Assembly: GCA_005473895.2 (NCBI GenBank)
Contig: SRJI02000004.1
Coordinates: 1 to 64,000, forward strand
Length of the DNA stretch: 64,000 bases
Origin: Carideicomes alvinocaridis
GTDB lineage: Bacteria > Pseudomonadota > Alphaproteobacteria > Rhodobacterales > Rhodobacteraceae
Direction of reading: 5' to 3'
In this document: piece after piece, positions 38,367 to 46,814 of the stretch
Position numbering within the stretch: position 1 is the first letter of the stretch
How the letters are laid out: each line of letters opens with the position of its first letter
Position numbers and translations under genes: made by a program
Notes under the pieces: model-generated
Told to the model about the DNA's origin: nothing
Database searches by the model: none
What the model saw: only the letters and a program-made list of their open reading frames with translations

Positions 38367-39737
38367 ATGTCGATACCCCAGTCCGGCGGCGGGCCGATCG
38401 AACGATACGAACAGATGGCCGAGTATCTCGAGGCCGGCTGCAAGCCCGAGCAGGACTGGCGCATCGGCACCGAGCACGAGAAGTTCGGCTATTGCAAGGA
38501 CAGCCTCAAGCCGCTTCCCTACGACGGCCCGCGCTCGATCCGTGCCGTGCTGGAAGGGCTGCGCGACCGCCACGGCTGGGACCCGGTCGAAGAGGGTGGC
38601 AAGCTGATCGGGCTTTCCAAGGGCGGCGCCAACGTCTCGCTGGAGCCGGGGGGCGCGCTGGAGCTGTCGGGCGCACCGCTGGAGACCATCCACCAGACCT
38701 GCGACGAGGTGAACGACCACCTGCGCGAGGTGAAGGACATCGCCGACGAGATCGGCGTGGGCTTCATCGGGCTGGGCGCGGCGCCGCTCTGGATGCACGA
38801 CGAGATGCCCCTGATGCCCAAGGGGCGCTACAAGCTGATGGATTCCTACATGCAGAAGGTGGGAACCATGGGCACCACCATGATGCGGCGGACCTGCACC
38901 GTGCAGGTGAACCTCGATTTCGGATCCGAGGCCGACATGGTCAAGAAATTCCGCGTCGCGCTGGCGTTGCAGCCGGTGGCCACCGCGCTCTTCGCCAATT
39001 CGCCCTTCTTCGAGGGGGCGCCCAATGGCATGAAGAGCTTCCGCTCGCGGGTCTGGCGGGATCTGGATTCGGACCGCACCGGGATGCTGCCCTTCGTCTT
39101 CGAGGAGGGCATGGGTTTCGAGCGTTACGTGGATTACGCGCTGGATGTGCCGATGTACTTCGTCTACCGCGACGGGGTCTATATTGACGCGCTGGGCCAG
39201 TCCTTCCGCGATTTCCTGAAGGGCGAGCTGCCTGCTCTGCCGGGCGAGAAGCCCACCCTGTCGGACTGGGCGGACCACCTGACGACGATCTTCCCCGAGG
39301 CCCGGATCAAGAAGTTCATGGAGATGCGCGGCGCCGATGGCGGGCCGTGGCGGCGGCTCTGCGCCCTGCCGGCCTTCTGGGTGGGGCTGATGTACGATGC
39401 CGGCGCGCTGGATGCCGCCTGGGACCTGGTCAAGGGATGGGACGCGCCCACCCGCGAGGCGCTGCGCGTGGCCGCCGCGGACCAGGGGCTGCAGGCGCGC
39501 GTCGAGGACATCGACATGCATGCGCTGGCCCGCGAGGCGGTGGAGATTTCCGAGGCGGGGCTGAAGGCGCGCGCGCGGCCGGGCTCGGGCGGGCTGGAGC
39601 CGGACGAGACGCATTTCCTGTCGACGCTGAAGGAAAGCCTCGACAGCGGGCAGGTGCCGGCGGACGAGCTGCTGGAGAAGTATCACGGCGAATGGCAGGG
39701 CGACCTGAGCCGGATCTACGCGGAATATTCCTACTGA
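38367..39737 (+). CDS. gshA: Glutamate-cysteine ligase, plant/alphaproteobacterial type
   Basis: The 456-residue enzyme makes gamma-glutamylcysteine for glutathione. It belongs to the GCS2/plant-type clade, as shown by IGTEHEKFGY at the N-terminus, LIGLSKGGANVSLEPGGALELSGAP, MMRRTCTVQVNLDFGSEADMVKK and RSRVWRDLDSDRTG. The ATG follows a plausible AAGTCGGAGGC ribosome site. It is the last gene of the plus-strand run starting at rsmE and ends before an intergenic repeat. A ChaC-like glutathione-degrading gene is about 10 kb away. Confidence 0.95.
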   Translation: MSIPQSGGGPIERYEQMAEYLEAGCKPEQDWRIGTEHEKFGYCKDSLKPLPYDGPRSIRAVLEGLRDRHGWDPVEEGGKLIGLSKGGANVSLEPGGALELSGAPLETIHQTCDEVNDHLREVKDIADEIGVGFIGLGAAPLWMHDEMPLMPKGRYKLMDSYMQKVGTMGTTMMRRTCTVQVNLDFGSEADMVKKFRVALALQPVATALFANSPFFEGAPNGMKSFRSRVWRDLDSDRTGMLPFVFEEGMGFERYVDYALDVPMYFVYRDGVYIDALGQSFRDFLKGELPALPGEKPTLSDWADHLTTIFPEARIKKFMEMRGADGGPWRRLCALPAFWVGLMYDAGALDAAWDLVKGWDAPTREALRVAAADQGLQARVEDIDMHALAREAVEISEAGLKARARPGSGGLEPDETHFLSTLKESLDSGQVPADELLEKYHGEWQGDLSRIYAEYSY

Positions 39738-39781
39738 GAGACGCGGATCCCGCCGTCGCGCGGGACGGAGAGTGAGGGAGC

Positions 39782-39829
39782 GAGGGGCCAGCCCCTCGCG
39801 CTCCCCGGGATATTTATGGTCAGAAGAAG
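39782..39829. repeat. Intergenic repeat, copy 2 (GAGGGGC palindrome with ATATTTATGGTC...AAGAAG)
   Basis: The GAGGGGCCAGCCCCTC palindrome is followed by CCCCGGGATATTTATGGTC and AGAAGAAG. The order and orientation match the reverse complement of the element at 33256-33316. It fills the gap between gshA and the converging SDR gene. Confidence 0.65.
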
Positions 39830-39861
39830 CAGGGGCGCGCCGGGGGAGGGCGCGCCCTTTT

Positions 39862-40608
39862 TCAGATGCAGCGGCCGCCGTCGACCTCGAGCAGCACGCC
39901 GGTGACCATGCCGGCCTCGTCCGAGCAGAGGTAGCAGGCGGCATTGCCCATGTCCTCGGGGGTGGAGAAGCGGCCGATCGGGATGGTCGACAGGAACTTC
40001 GCCCGGATCTCCGGCGTGTCCTGGCCCATGAAGGAGGTGAGCAGCGGCGTCTCGCCCGCCACCGGGTTCAGCGCGTTGACGCGGATGCCGGCGGGCGCGA
40101 GTTCCACCGCCAGCGACTTGGTGGCGGTGTTCACCCAGCCCTTGGAGGCGTTGTACCAGCTGAGGTTCGGCCGCGGCGACAAGCCGGCGGTCGACGACAT
40201 GTTGAGGATCGCGCCCGCGCCCTTCGCCTTCATTCGCGGCACGAAGACCCGCGCGGCGAGGTAGATCGCCTTGCAGTTCACCGCGAAGACGCGGTCGAAA
40301 TCCTCTTCGCTCACCTCCTCGGTGGGGGTGGGCAGGTGGGTGACGCCCGCATTGTTGACAAGGATGTCGGTGCCGCCCCAGGTCTCCTCCATGGCCTCGG
40401 CCATGGCGGTCACCTCGTTCGGATTGGTGACGTTGACGCGGCGGGGCAGCACCGCCTCGCCCAGCTCTCCGGCCAGCAGCTCGGCGGCCTCGCCGTTCAG
40501 GTCGGCGATCATCACCTTCGCGCCCTCGGCCACGAACTTGCGCACGATCCCCGCGCCGAAGCCCGAGGCGCCGCCGGTGACGATGGCCGTCTTGCCTTGC
40601 AGTCGCAT
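39862..40608 (-). CDS. Short-chain dehydrogenase/reductase
   Basis: The 248-residue classical SDR has the NAD(P) motif TGGASGFG, the NNAG motif (LVNNAGVTHLP), the catalytic serine in NMSSTAG, and YxxxK as YNASKGW, followed by IRVNALNPVAGET. The aspartate after the second strand (VMIADLNGE) suggests NAD preference. Substrate is unknown; closely similar proteins are annotated as glucose 1-dehydrogenase-like or 3-oxoacyl-ACP reductase-like. It sits 74 bp downstream of an aldehyde dehydrogenase on the same strand, so the two may oxidise an alcohol and then an aldehyde in one route. Confidence 0.9.
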   Translation of the reverse strand: MRLQGKTAIVTGGASGFGAGIVRKFVAEGAKVMIADLNGEAAELLAGELGEAVLPRRVNVTNPNEVTAMAEAMEETWGGTDILVNNAGVTHLPTPTEEVSEEDFDRVFAVNCKAIYLAARVFVPRMKAKGAGAILNMSSTAGLSPRPNLSWYNASKGWVNTATKSLAVELAPAGIRVNALNPVAGETPLLTSFMGQDTPEIRAKFLSTIPIGRFSTPEDMGNAACYLCSDEAGMVTGVLLEVDGGRCI

Positions 40609-40682
40609 TGAAATCTCCCTTTCCGCTCCGTGCCGGACTTTCGGGGGCCGCCCTGCGGATGGCAAGGGGCGGCGGTGCCGAT

Positions 40683-42137
40683 TCAGCCGTGACGCGCGGC
40701 CACGGTCTTGAGCACGGAGAAGCCGTAGAGCGCCTCGAACCCCTTCTCGCGACCGTGACCGGAATGGCCGCGTCCGCCGAAGGGCAGCTCGGCCCCGCCG
40801 CCGGCGCCGTAATTGTTGAGGAAGACCTGCCCCGACTTGAGCTTTTTCGCGAGCCGCATCTGCCGCGCCCCGTCCCGCGACCAGACCGAGGCCACCAGCC
40901 CGTAATCGGTGCCGTTGGCGATGGCGAGCGCCTCGTCCTCGCTGTCGAAGGGGATGAGCGCCTGCACGGGGCCGAAGATCTCCTCCTGCGCCAGCCGGTG
41001 ATCGGGGGGCACGTCCGCGAGCAGGGTGGGGGCGACGTAACTGCCGGCATGCGGCGCGTCGCCGACGACAGTGCCGCGGGCGGCCACCTCCAGGTCGCGG
41101 CCGGCGTCGAGGAAGCCCGTCACGATCTCCTTCTGCCGGGCCGAGATCAGCGGGCCGAGCTCGAGGTCGCTGAGCGCGGGACCGGCGCGGAGGGCGGCGT
41201 AGCGCTCGGCCATGGCGTCGCGCACGCGGTCGTAGACGGAGCGCTCCACGAGGATCCGGGAGGAGGCGGAGCAGGTCTGCCCGGCATTCTGGATGCCCGC
41301 ATTGACGAGGAAGGGCAGCGCCGCGTCGATATCGGCATCGGCAAAGACCAGCTGCGGCGACTTGCCCCCGAGTTCCAGCGTCACCGGGACCACGTTCTGC
41401 GCCGCCGCCGTCTGGATCGCGCGGCCGGTGCCGACGGAGCCGGTGAAGGAGATATGGTGGATGCCGGGATGGGCGCTGAGCGCCGCCCCCGCCTCGGCCC
41501 CGAGGCCCGGCACGACGTTGAGCGCGCCCTCGGGCAGCCCCGCCTGCACCGCGAGATCGGCGAAGGCCAGCGCGGTGAGGCAGGCCTCTTCCGCGGGTTT
41601 CAGCACGCAGGCATTGCCCATGGCGAGCGCCGCGCCGACCGAGCGGCCGATGATCTGCATCGGGTAGTTCCAGGGCACGATATGGCCGGTGACCCCGTGC
41701 GGTTCGCGCAGGGTGTAGACGGTGTAGCCGTCGAGATAGGGAATGGTTTCGCCCATCACCTTGTCCGCCGCGCCGCCGTAGAATTCGCAGTAGCGGGCCA
41801 GCGCCACCGCGTCGGCGCGGGCCTGGGTCAGGGGTTTGCCCACATCCGCGGCCTCCAGCCGGGCGAGCCGCTCCACGTTGTCGAGCACCAGCGCACCGAG
41901 GCGGGTGAGCGCGCGGCCCCGTTCCAGCGCGGTGGCGCGGCCCCAGTCGCCATCCATCGCGGCAGAGGCGGCGGCCACGGCGGCGTCCACGTCCTCGGCC
42001 CGGCCGCGGGCGATCTGCGCGATCTCGGCGCCGTCGGAGGGGTTGATGACCGGCAGCGTCTCGCCCGAGAGCGGCGCGACCCAGCGGCCGCCGATCAGGC
42101 ATTTCGAGGTGTCGAACCAGAGATCGTCGAAGGCCAT
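40683..42137 (-). CDS. Aldehyde dehydrogenase family protein
   Basis: The 484-residue NAD(P)-dependent enzyme has the catalytic cysteine in NAGQTCSASSR, the general base in LELGGKSPQ, the Rossmann loop FTGSVGTGR and the C-terminal EEIFGPVQALIPF. The C-terminal LPFGGRGHSGHGREKGFEAL resembles betaine- or gamma-aminobutyraldehyde-type enzymes, but the substrate cannot be fixed. The ATG (MAFDDLWFDTSK) has GGGAGC upstream. The SDR gene follows downstream, and the double-hairpin copy B lies in its upstream region. Confidence 0.9.
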   Translation of the reverse strand: MAFDDLWFDTSKCLIGGRWVAPLSGETLPVINPSDGAEIAQIARGRAEDVDAAVAAASAAMDGDWGRATALERGRALTRLGALVLDNVERLARLEAADVGKPLTQARADAVALARYCEFYGGAADKVMGETIPYLDGYTVYTLREPHGVTGHIVPWNYPMQIIGRSVGAALAMGNACVLKPAEEACLTALAFADLAVQAGLPEGALNVVPGLGAEAGAALSAHPGIHHISFTGSVGTGRAIQTAAAQNVVPVTLELGGKSPQLVFADADIDAALPFLVNAGIQNAGQTCSASSRILVERSVYDRVRDAMAERYAALRAGPALSDLELGPLISARQKEIVTGFLDAGRDLEVAARGTVVGDAPHAGSYVAPTLLADVPPDHRLAQEEIFGPVQALIPFDSEDEALAIANGTDYGLVASVWSRDGARQMRLAKKLKSGQVFLNNYGAGGGAELPFGGRGHSGHGREKGFEALYGFSVLKTVAARHG

Positions 42138-42230
42138 GGCGAAGCTCCCTTGCTGCTGTGGGATGGTTCTGGCACGCGGCGGGAGGGGCGGCAAGGGCGG
42201 GGCGTTTCGGGGGGTTCGGGGGGCGGGGCC

Positions 42231-42278
42231 AAGACTTTTGAAGCAAAAGTCTTGCAAAACTCTTGGTTCAAGAGTTTT
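42231..42278. repeat. 48-bp double-hairpin element, copy B
   Basis: The layout is identical to copy A at 13621: two 10-bp stems with three-base loops joined by GC. The first stem arm is AAGACTTTTG with loop AAG; the second is AAAACTCTTG with loop GTT. Each arm differs from copy A, yet the opposite arm has changed to keep full pairing. It stands 12 bp after the stop of the ABC operon and may end its transcript. Confidence 0.9.
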
Positions 42279-42289
42279 GGCGCGTCGGT

Positions 42290-43885
42290 TCAGGCGGCGC
42301 CGACTTTCGGCAGGCGGGGCGCGGCGTCGATCAGGCTGCGGGTGTAGGCGTGGCGCGGGGCGAGGAAGACCTGCTCGGTCTCGCCCTCCTCCACGATCTC
42401 GCCCGCCTGCATCACCAGCACCCGGTCGGTGATCCGGCGCACCACCGACAGGTCGTGACTGATGAAGAGGTAGCCCAGGTCGTATTCCGCCGCCAGCCGC
42501 GCCATCAGGTCGAGGATCTGCGCCCGCACCGACACGTCGAGTGCCGACACCGCCTCGTCGAAGACGATGATCTCGGGGCGGATGATCAGCGCGCGGGCGA
42601 TGGCGATCCGCTGGCGCTGGCCGCCGGAGAATTCGTGGATGTAGCGCCGCTTGTCCGCCGCCTGCAGGCCCACCGCCTCGAGCGCCTCGTCGATCGCCGC
42701 CTCGCGCGCGGCGCCCTTCGGCGGGTCGGGCAGCAGGTGGTAGGGTTCGGTCACCAGCCGGTCCACCCGATGGCGCGGGTTGAAGCTGCCATAGGGGTCC
42801 TGGAACACCACCTGGATGCGGCGGCGCACGGCCAGGTTCGGGCGGCCGCCGTCCAGCACCGGCTCTCCGCCCAGCAGGATGCGGCCCTCCTGCACCGGCT
42901 CCAGCCCGAGGATGGCGCGGGTCAGGGTGGACTTGCCGCAGCCCGATTCGCCCACCAGCCCCACACGGTCGCCGCGGTCGAGGGTGAAGGAGACGTCGCG
43001 CACCGCGCGGAAATGCCGCCGCGGCTCGAAGAGCTTCGTGCGGGGTAGGGGGTAGTCGCGGCTCACGCCCTCCACCTGCAGGAGCGGCGCGGTCCCGTCG
43101 GGGCGCGGGGGCAGGTCGACGCAGTGGTCGGAGGCCTCGAAGAGCATCCGGGTATAGGGATGCTTCATGTCGGCAAAGAGCGCGCGGGTCTCGCCCTCTT
43201 CCACCACCTCGCCGTGGCGCATGACCACGATGCGATGCGCCAGCCCCGAGACGACGGCGAGGTCATGGGTGATGATCAGCATCCCCATGCCGTAATCCGC
43301 CACAAGCTCCTTCAGCAAGTCGAGGATCTGCGCCTGGGTCGTGACGTCGAGCGCGGTGGTTGGCTCGTCCGCGATCAGCAGCTTGGGGCGCAGGGCGATG
43401 GCCATGGCGATCACCACCCGCTGGCGCTGGCCGCCGCTCAGCTCGTGGGGGTAGCGGGTCAGGGGAAAGCGCTCGGCCGGCAGGCCCACGCGGTCCAGCA
43501 CCTCGCGGGCGCGCGCCCGGGCCTCGGCCTTGGCGCATTTCTCGTGCACGAGGATCGTCTCGGCCACCTGGTCGCCGATGGTCTTGACCGGGTTGAGGGC
43601 GGTCATCGGCTCCTGGAAGACCATGCCGACGTCGCGGCCGCGGATGCGGCACATCTGCGCCTCGGAGGTCTCGAGGATCTCGCGCCCCTCCAGCCGGACA
43701 TGGCCGCGCGTCGCGGCACCGCCGGGCAGCAGGCCCATGACCGCCAACGCCGTCATCGACTTGCCCGAGCCGCTTTCGCCGGTGACCGCGACGATCTCGC
43801 CCTCGGCCACCGAAAGCGTGATGCCCTTGAGGATCGGGTAGGTCCCGATGTCGAGCGACAGGTCGGTGATCTCCAGCAGGCTCAT
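42290..43885 (-). CDS. Fused dipeptide/oligopeptide ABC transporter ATPase (DppD-DppF type)
   Basis: The 531-residue protein has two complete ABC domains. The first has Walker A GESGSGKS near residue 38, signature LSGGQRQR and Walker [14 protein letters not shown]; the second has GESGCGKS near residue 325, FSGGQRQR and [13 protein letters not shown]. Both end in the OppD/F-type C-terminal extensions ([22 protein letters not shown]). It powers the DppB/C-type permeases. The ATG overlaps the permease stop as ATGA. The second Walker B has an alanine in place of the usual proline-threonine pattern (DEAVSALD), as in many OppF-type proteins. Confidence 0.95.
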   Translation of the reverse strand: MSLLEITDLSLDIGTYPILKGITLSVAEGEIVAVTGESGSGKSMTALAVMGLLPGGAATRGHVRLEGREILETSEAQMCRIRGRDVGMVFQEPMTALNPVKTIGDQVAETILVHEKCAKAEARARAREVLDRVGLPAERFPLTRYPHELSGGQRQRVVIAMAIALRPKLLIADEPTTALDVTTQAQILDLLKELVADYGMGMLIITHDLAVVSGLAHRIVVMRHGEVVEEGETRALFADMKHPYTRMLFEASDHCVDLPPRPDGTAPLLQVEGVSRDYPLPRTKLFEPRRHFRAVRDVSFTLDRGDRVGLVGESGCGKSTLTRAILGLEPVQEGRILLGGEPVLDGGRPNLAVRRRIQVVFQDPYGSFNPRHRVDRLVTEPYHLLPDPPKGAAREAAIDEALEAVGLQAADKRRYIHEFSGGQRQRIAIARALIIRPEIIVFDEAVSALDVSVRAQILDLMARLAAEYDLGYLFISHDLSVVRRITDRVLVMQAGEIVEEGETEQVFLAPRHAYTRSLIDAAPRLPKVGAA

Positions 43886-44700
43886 CTCTGCACCCGGATC
43901 CGGGGGTCGAGCAGGTCGCGCAGCCCGTCGCCCATGAGGTTGAGCCCCAGCACCGTCAGCACGATGGCAAGGCCGGGGACCAGCGCGATATGCGGGGCGA
44001 GCGCCACCATGGTCTGCGCGTCGGCCAGCATCCGGCCCCAGGAGGGCGTGGGCGGCTGCGCCCCGAGGCCGACATAGGACAGCGCCGCCTCGGCCAGGAT
44101 GCCCAGCGAGAACTGGATGGTGCCCTGCACGATCAGCAGGTTGGTGACATTGGGCAGGATATGCTCGAACGAGATGCGCGGCGTGGACTTGCCCGCCACC
44201 CGCGCGGCCATGACGAACTCGCGCTCCCAGAGCGACAGGGCGCCGCCGCGGGTGACGCGGGCGAAGACCGGGATGTTGAAGATGCCGATGGCGATGATCG
44301 CGTTGACCGCGCCGGGGCCGAAGATCGCCGTGATCAGGATCGCGATGACGAGGCTCGGGAAGGCGAAGATCAGGTCGTTGCCGCGCATGATCACCTCGTC
44401 CAGCCAGGTTCCGCGCCGGGCGGCGGCGGCCAGCCCCAGCGGCACGCCGAGCGCGATGCCGATGCCCACCGCGACCAGCGCCACCGCGATCGAGGTGCGC
44501 GCCCCCACCATGACCATCGACAGGATGTCCCGGCCGAAATGATCCGTCCCCAGCCAATGCGCGGCCGAGGGGGTCTGCAGCTTGTCGGGGATGTTCATCG
44601 CCGTGTGGCTGTACGGCGTCCAGGCAAAGGACAGGAGCGCCATGGCGAGGACGGCTGCCGAGAGGACGGCGCCGATGATCAGGCTGCGGGACAGTCTCAT
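43882..44700 (-). CDS. ABC transporter permease, DppC type
   Basis: The 272-residue inner-membrane protein has the DppC pattern: an N-terminal membrane segment, GTDHFGRDILSMVMVGARTSI, and the EAA loop (FVMAARVAGKSTPRISFEHILPN), ending [11 protein letters not shown]. It pairs with the DppB-type permease, with which it overlaps by four bases, and overlaps the ATPase downstream by four bases. Substrate is likely a peptide or an opine-like solute; not provable here. Confidence 0.93.
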   Translation of the reverse strand: MRLSRSLIIGAVLSAAVLAMALLSFAWTPYSHTAMNIPDKLQTPSAAHWLGTDHFGRDILSMVMVGARTSIAVALVAVGIGIALGVPLGLAAAARRGTWLDEVIMRGNDLIFAFPSLVIAILITAIFGPGAVNAIIAIGIFNIPVFARVTRGGALSLWEREFVMAARVAGKSTPRISFEHILPNVTNLLIVQGTIQFSLGILAEAALSYVGLGAQPPTPSWGRMLADAQTMVALAPHIALVPGLAIVLTVLGLNLMGDGLRDLLDPRIRVQR

Positions 44701-45644
44701 GCGCGCTGCCTCAGCCGGGGATCGACCGCGGCATAGGCGAGATCGACGAGGAAATTGACCAGGATGACTGAAAAGACCAGCAGCATGACCACCGATTCCA
44801 CCACGATCAGGTCGCGCTGGGTGATTGACTGGAAGACCAGTCGCCCCAGCCCCGGCAGGTAGAAGACCTGCTCGATGATGATCGCACCGGCCAGCAGGAA
44901 GGAGAATTGCAGCCCGATGATCGTCAGCACCGGGATCAGCGCGTTGCGCAGCCCGTGCCGCCAGAGCGCCTGCCGGCGGGTCAGGCCCTTGGCCCGCGCG
45001 GTGCGCATGAAATCCTCGCCCAGCGTGTCCAGCAGCGATGAACGCATGACCCGCGCGAGGATCGCCGCCTGCGGCAGGGCCAGCGCGATGGCGGGCAGGG
45101 TCAGCGCCTTGATCCCGGTCCACAGCCCCTTGTCCCAGCCCGGGAACCCTCCGGCAGAGAACCAGCGCAGGTTGATGGCAAAGATCAGCACCAGCATCAT
45201 GGCGAACCAGAAGTTCGGCACCGCGATGCCCAGCTGCGTCGCGCCCATCACCCCCATGTCGCCCGGCCGGCCCCGGCGGGCGGCGGCGTAGATGCCGGCG
45301 GGAAAGGCGATCGCCGTGGACAGGGCCAGCGCATAGAGCGCCAGCGGCAAGGAGATCCACAGCCGGTCGGCGATCATGCCGCCCACGGAGGTGCGGTAGG
45401 TGTAGGAGGTGCCGAAATCCCCCACCGCCATGCCGCTGACCCAGTCGAGGTATCGCTCGGCCTTCGACCCGTCGAGCCCGAGCTCGCTGCGCAGCGCCGC
45501 GACCGTGTCCTCCTGCGCGTTCATGCCCAGCATGAAGCGGGCGGGATCGCCCGGAGCCACCTCGGTCACGAAGAAAATGACCAGCGAGGCGAAGGCCAGG
45601 CTGATCACGAGAGAGGTCAGACGCTTGAGTGCATAGCGCAGCAT
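44697..45644 (-). CDS. ABC transporter permease, DppB type
   Basis: The 315-residue protein starts MLRYALKRLTSLVISLAFASLVIFFVTEVAPGDPARFMLG, the standard DppB start, with about six membrane segments and the EAA loop DFMRTARAKGLTRRQALWRHGLRNALIPVLT. It overlaps the DppC-type gene as ATGA. Its upstream neighbour on the chromosome is not the binding-protein gene but an oppositely oriented Hint-like gene, so it must have its own promoter in the gap of about 270 bp. Confidence 0.93.
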   Translation of the reverse strand: MLRYALKRLTSLVISLAFASLVIFFVTEVAPGDPARFMLGMNAQEDTVAALRSELGLDGSKAERYLDWVSGMAVGDFGTSYTYRTSVGGMIADRLWISLPLALYALALSTAIAFPAGIYAAARRGRPGDMGVMGATQLGIAVPNFWFAMMLVLIFAINLRWFSAGGFPGWDKGLWTGIKALTLPAIALALPQAAILARVMRSSLLDTLGEDFMRTARAKGLTRRQALWRHGLRNALIPVLTIIGLQFSFLLAGAIIIEQVFYLPGLGRLVFQSITQRDLIVVESVVMLLVFSVILVNFLVDLAYAAVDPRLRQRA

Positions 45645-45914
45645 GGGGCGGAGCGTATGGCCGCTTGCGAGGCGCGTCCAGAGGGAAGGGATTCGCGGCC
45701 GCGACACCTGTGGCAGACCGTCCCAAGGCGCGGGGAGGCCCGGTTTGTCCCGTGCTGCGCGACTGTCCTGGTCGTTCAGGTGGAATGGCCACGTGAACGT
45801 GAACAATGCCGCACTTTCGCCTTTGATTTCCAATTATTTGACACGTATTAACGACGAATGGTCCGTTGTGGGGTGCGGTCTATACTGTCTGTGAATCCTT
45901 ATTTGGTGAACGGT
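45645..45914. promoter_or_regulatory. Divergent, AT-richer promoter region between dppB-type and Hint-like genes
   Basis: The stretch at about 45825-45915 is much richer in A and T than neighbouring DNA. It contains TTGACA (45838-45843) and TATACT (45881-45886) on the plus strand, although their spacing is not the ideal 17 bp. Either may belong to the promoter of the Hint-like gene, and the reverse strand offers TAATAC-like boxes for the permease operon. Confidence 0.45.
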
Positions 45915-46568
45915 ATGAGTACAGATGTAGTGGACGCCCTGTTCGCCCGGGCCAGGGAAAAGGCTGCCGAAGCTGCCGTCCGGGCAAAGCTCGACACCTC
46001 CGACGCCCCGCGAACCTGGTGCGGCGAGGCCGCGCTGGAATACCTGGCCGATAGCGAGGCCTATGACGAGGCGCTCGAATTCGCCAATCACGGCGCCGTG
46101 GCCGCACGGCTCGCGCAGCGTCGCATGGCGCCCCGGCGCAAGCCGATCCATCCCGGACTGACCGCGGGCGGGGCGGTGCTGACCACCTCGGGCGTGCATC
46201 CCGTGGAGGCCCTGCGCCCCGGCGACGAGCTCATCACCTCCGAACATCGCGGGACCCGCATCCTCTCGATCCAGCGCATCCGCGTGGACGAGGAAGAGAT
46301 GGCGCGGCACCGCGAACTCGGCCCGATCCTGATCCGGGCCGGGGCGCTGGGGCCGAACCTGCCGACGCAGGACCTGGTCGTCGCCCCGCTTCAGGAGGTC
46401 GCGCTGGGCCAGGGCATTCGGCCGCGGCGGCGCCGCACGGCGGTCTCGCTGTTGGGTCATCCCGGTATCCTGCGGTTCCCGGCCCGCGCCGCGACCTATT
46501 ACCGGCTGCGCGTCAGCGAACCCGCCCTGGTGCAGATCGAAGGCGTCTGGGTCCCGGTCGGCAGCTGA
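45915..46568 (+). CDS. Hint-like domain protein lacking the usual catalytic cysteine
   Basis: The product has 217 residues if it starts at MSTDVVDALFARAREKAAEA; an upstream in-frame ATG would place promoter-like DNA inside the gene. The N-terminal half is helical. From about residue 78 the sequence GGAVLTTSGVHPVEALRPGDELITSEHRGTRILSIQRIRV matches the start of Hedgehog/intein-like (Hint_2) domains. The usual first cysteine is replaced by glycine, so autocleavage by the normal route is unlikely. LGHPGILRFPA near the C-terminus could be the remaining histidine region. Such domains are common in Rhodobacterales. The gene lies inside and opposite to the ABC transporter cluster. The ribosome site is weak. 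Confidence 0.78.
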   Translation: MSTDVVDALFARAREKAAEAAVRAKLDTSDAPRTWCGEAALEYLADSEAYDEALEFANHGAVAARLAQRRMAPRRKPIHPGLTAGGAVLTTSGVHPVEALRPGDELITSEHRGTRILSIQRIRVDEEEMARHRELGPILIRAGALGPNLPTQDLVVAPLQEVALGQGIRPRRRRTAVSLLGHPGILRFPARAATYYRLRVSEPALVQIEGVWVPVGS

Positions 46569-46664
46569 TCCTCGGCCCCTCGGCGGGCTACCGGCTCCGG
46601 CCACGGCCCGTCCTCGCCAAGTCTCGGCGCAGCCTCGGGCCGAACCTTCGGGTCCTGACATCAT

Positions 46665-46700
46665 TCGGGCCAGCAGCTGGGTGGCTGCTGGCCCGATTGT
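46665..46700. terminator. Strong hairpin between Hint-like gene and dppA-type gene
   Basis: A perfect 13-bp stem (TCGGGCCAGCAGC against GCTGCTGGCCCGA) with a six-base loop is followed by TTGTCTT. It stands between two converging genes and probably terminates the Hint-like transcript. The rest of the 246-bp gap shows nothing recognisable. Confidence 0.75.
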
Positions 46701-46814
46701 CTTCTCGGTGGGGCGGGGCTGATCGATGCCACCTGCGTACCCCTCATTCGCTCGCAGTCACGACCCGGAAGCCCGGGCGCGGCCCCGGCGCGCGGGGCCG
46801 GCCACGATGGGCGG

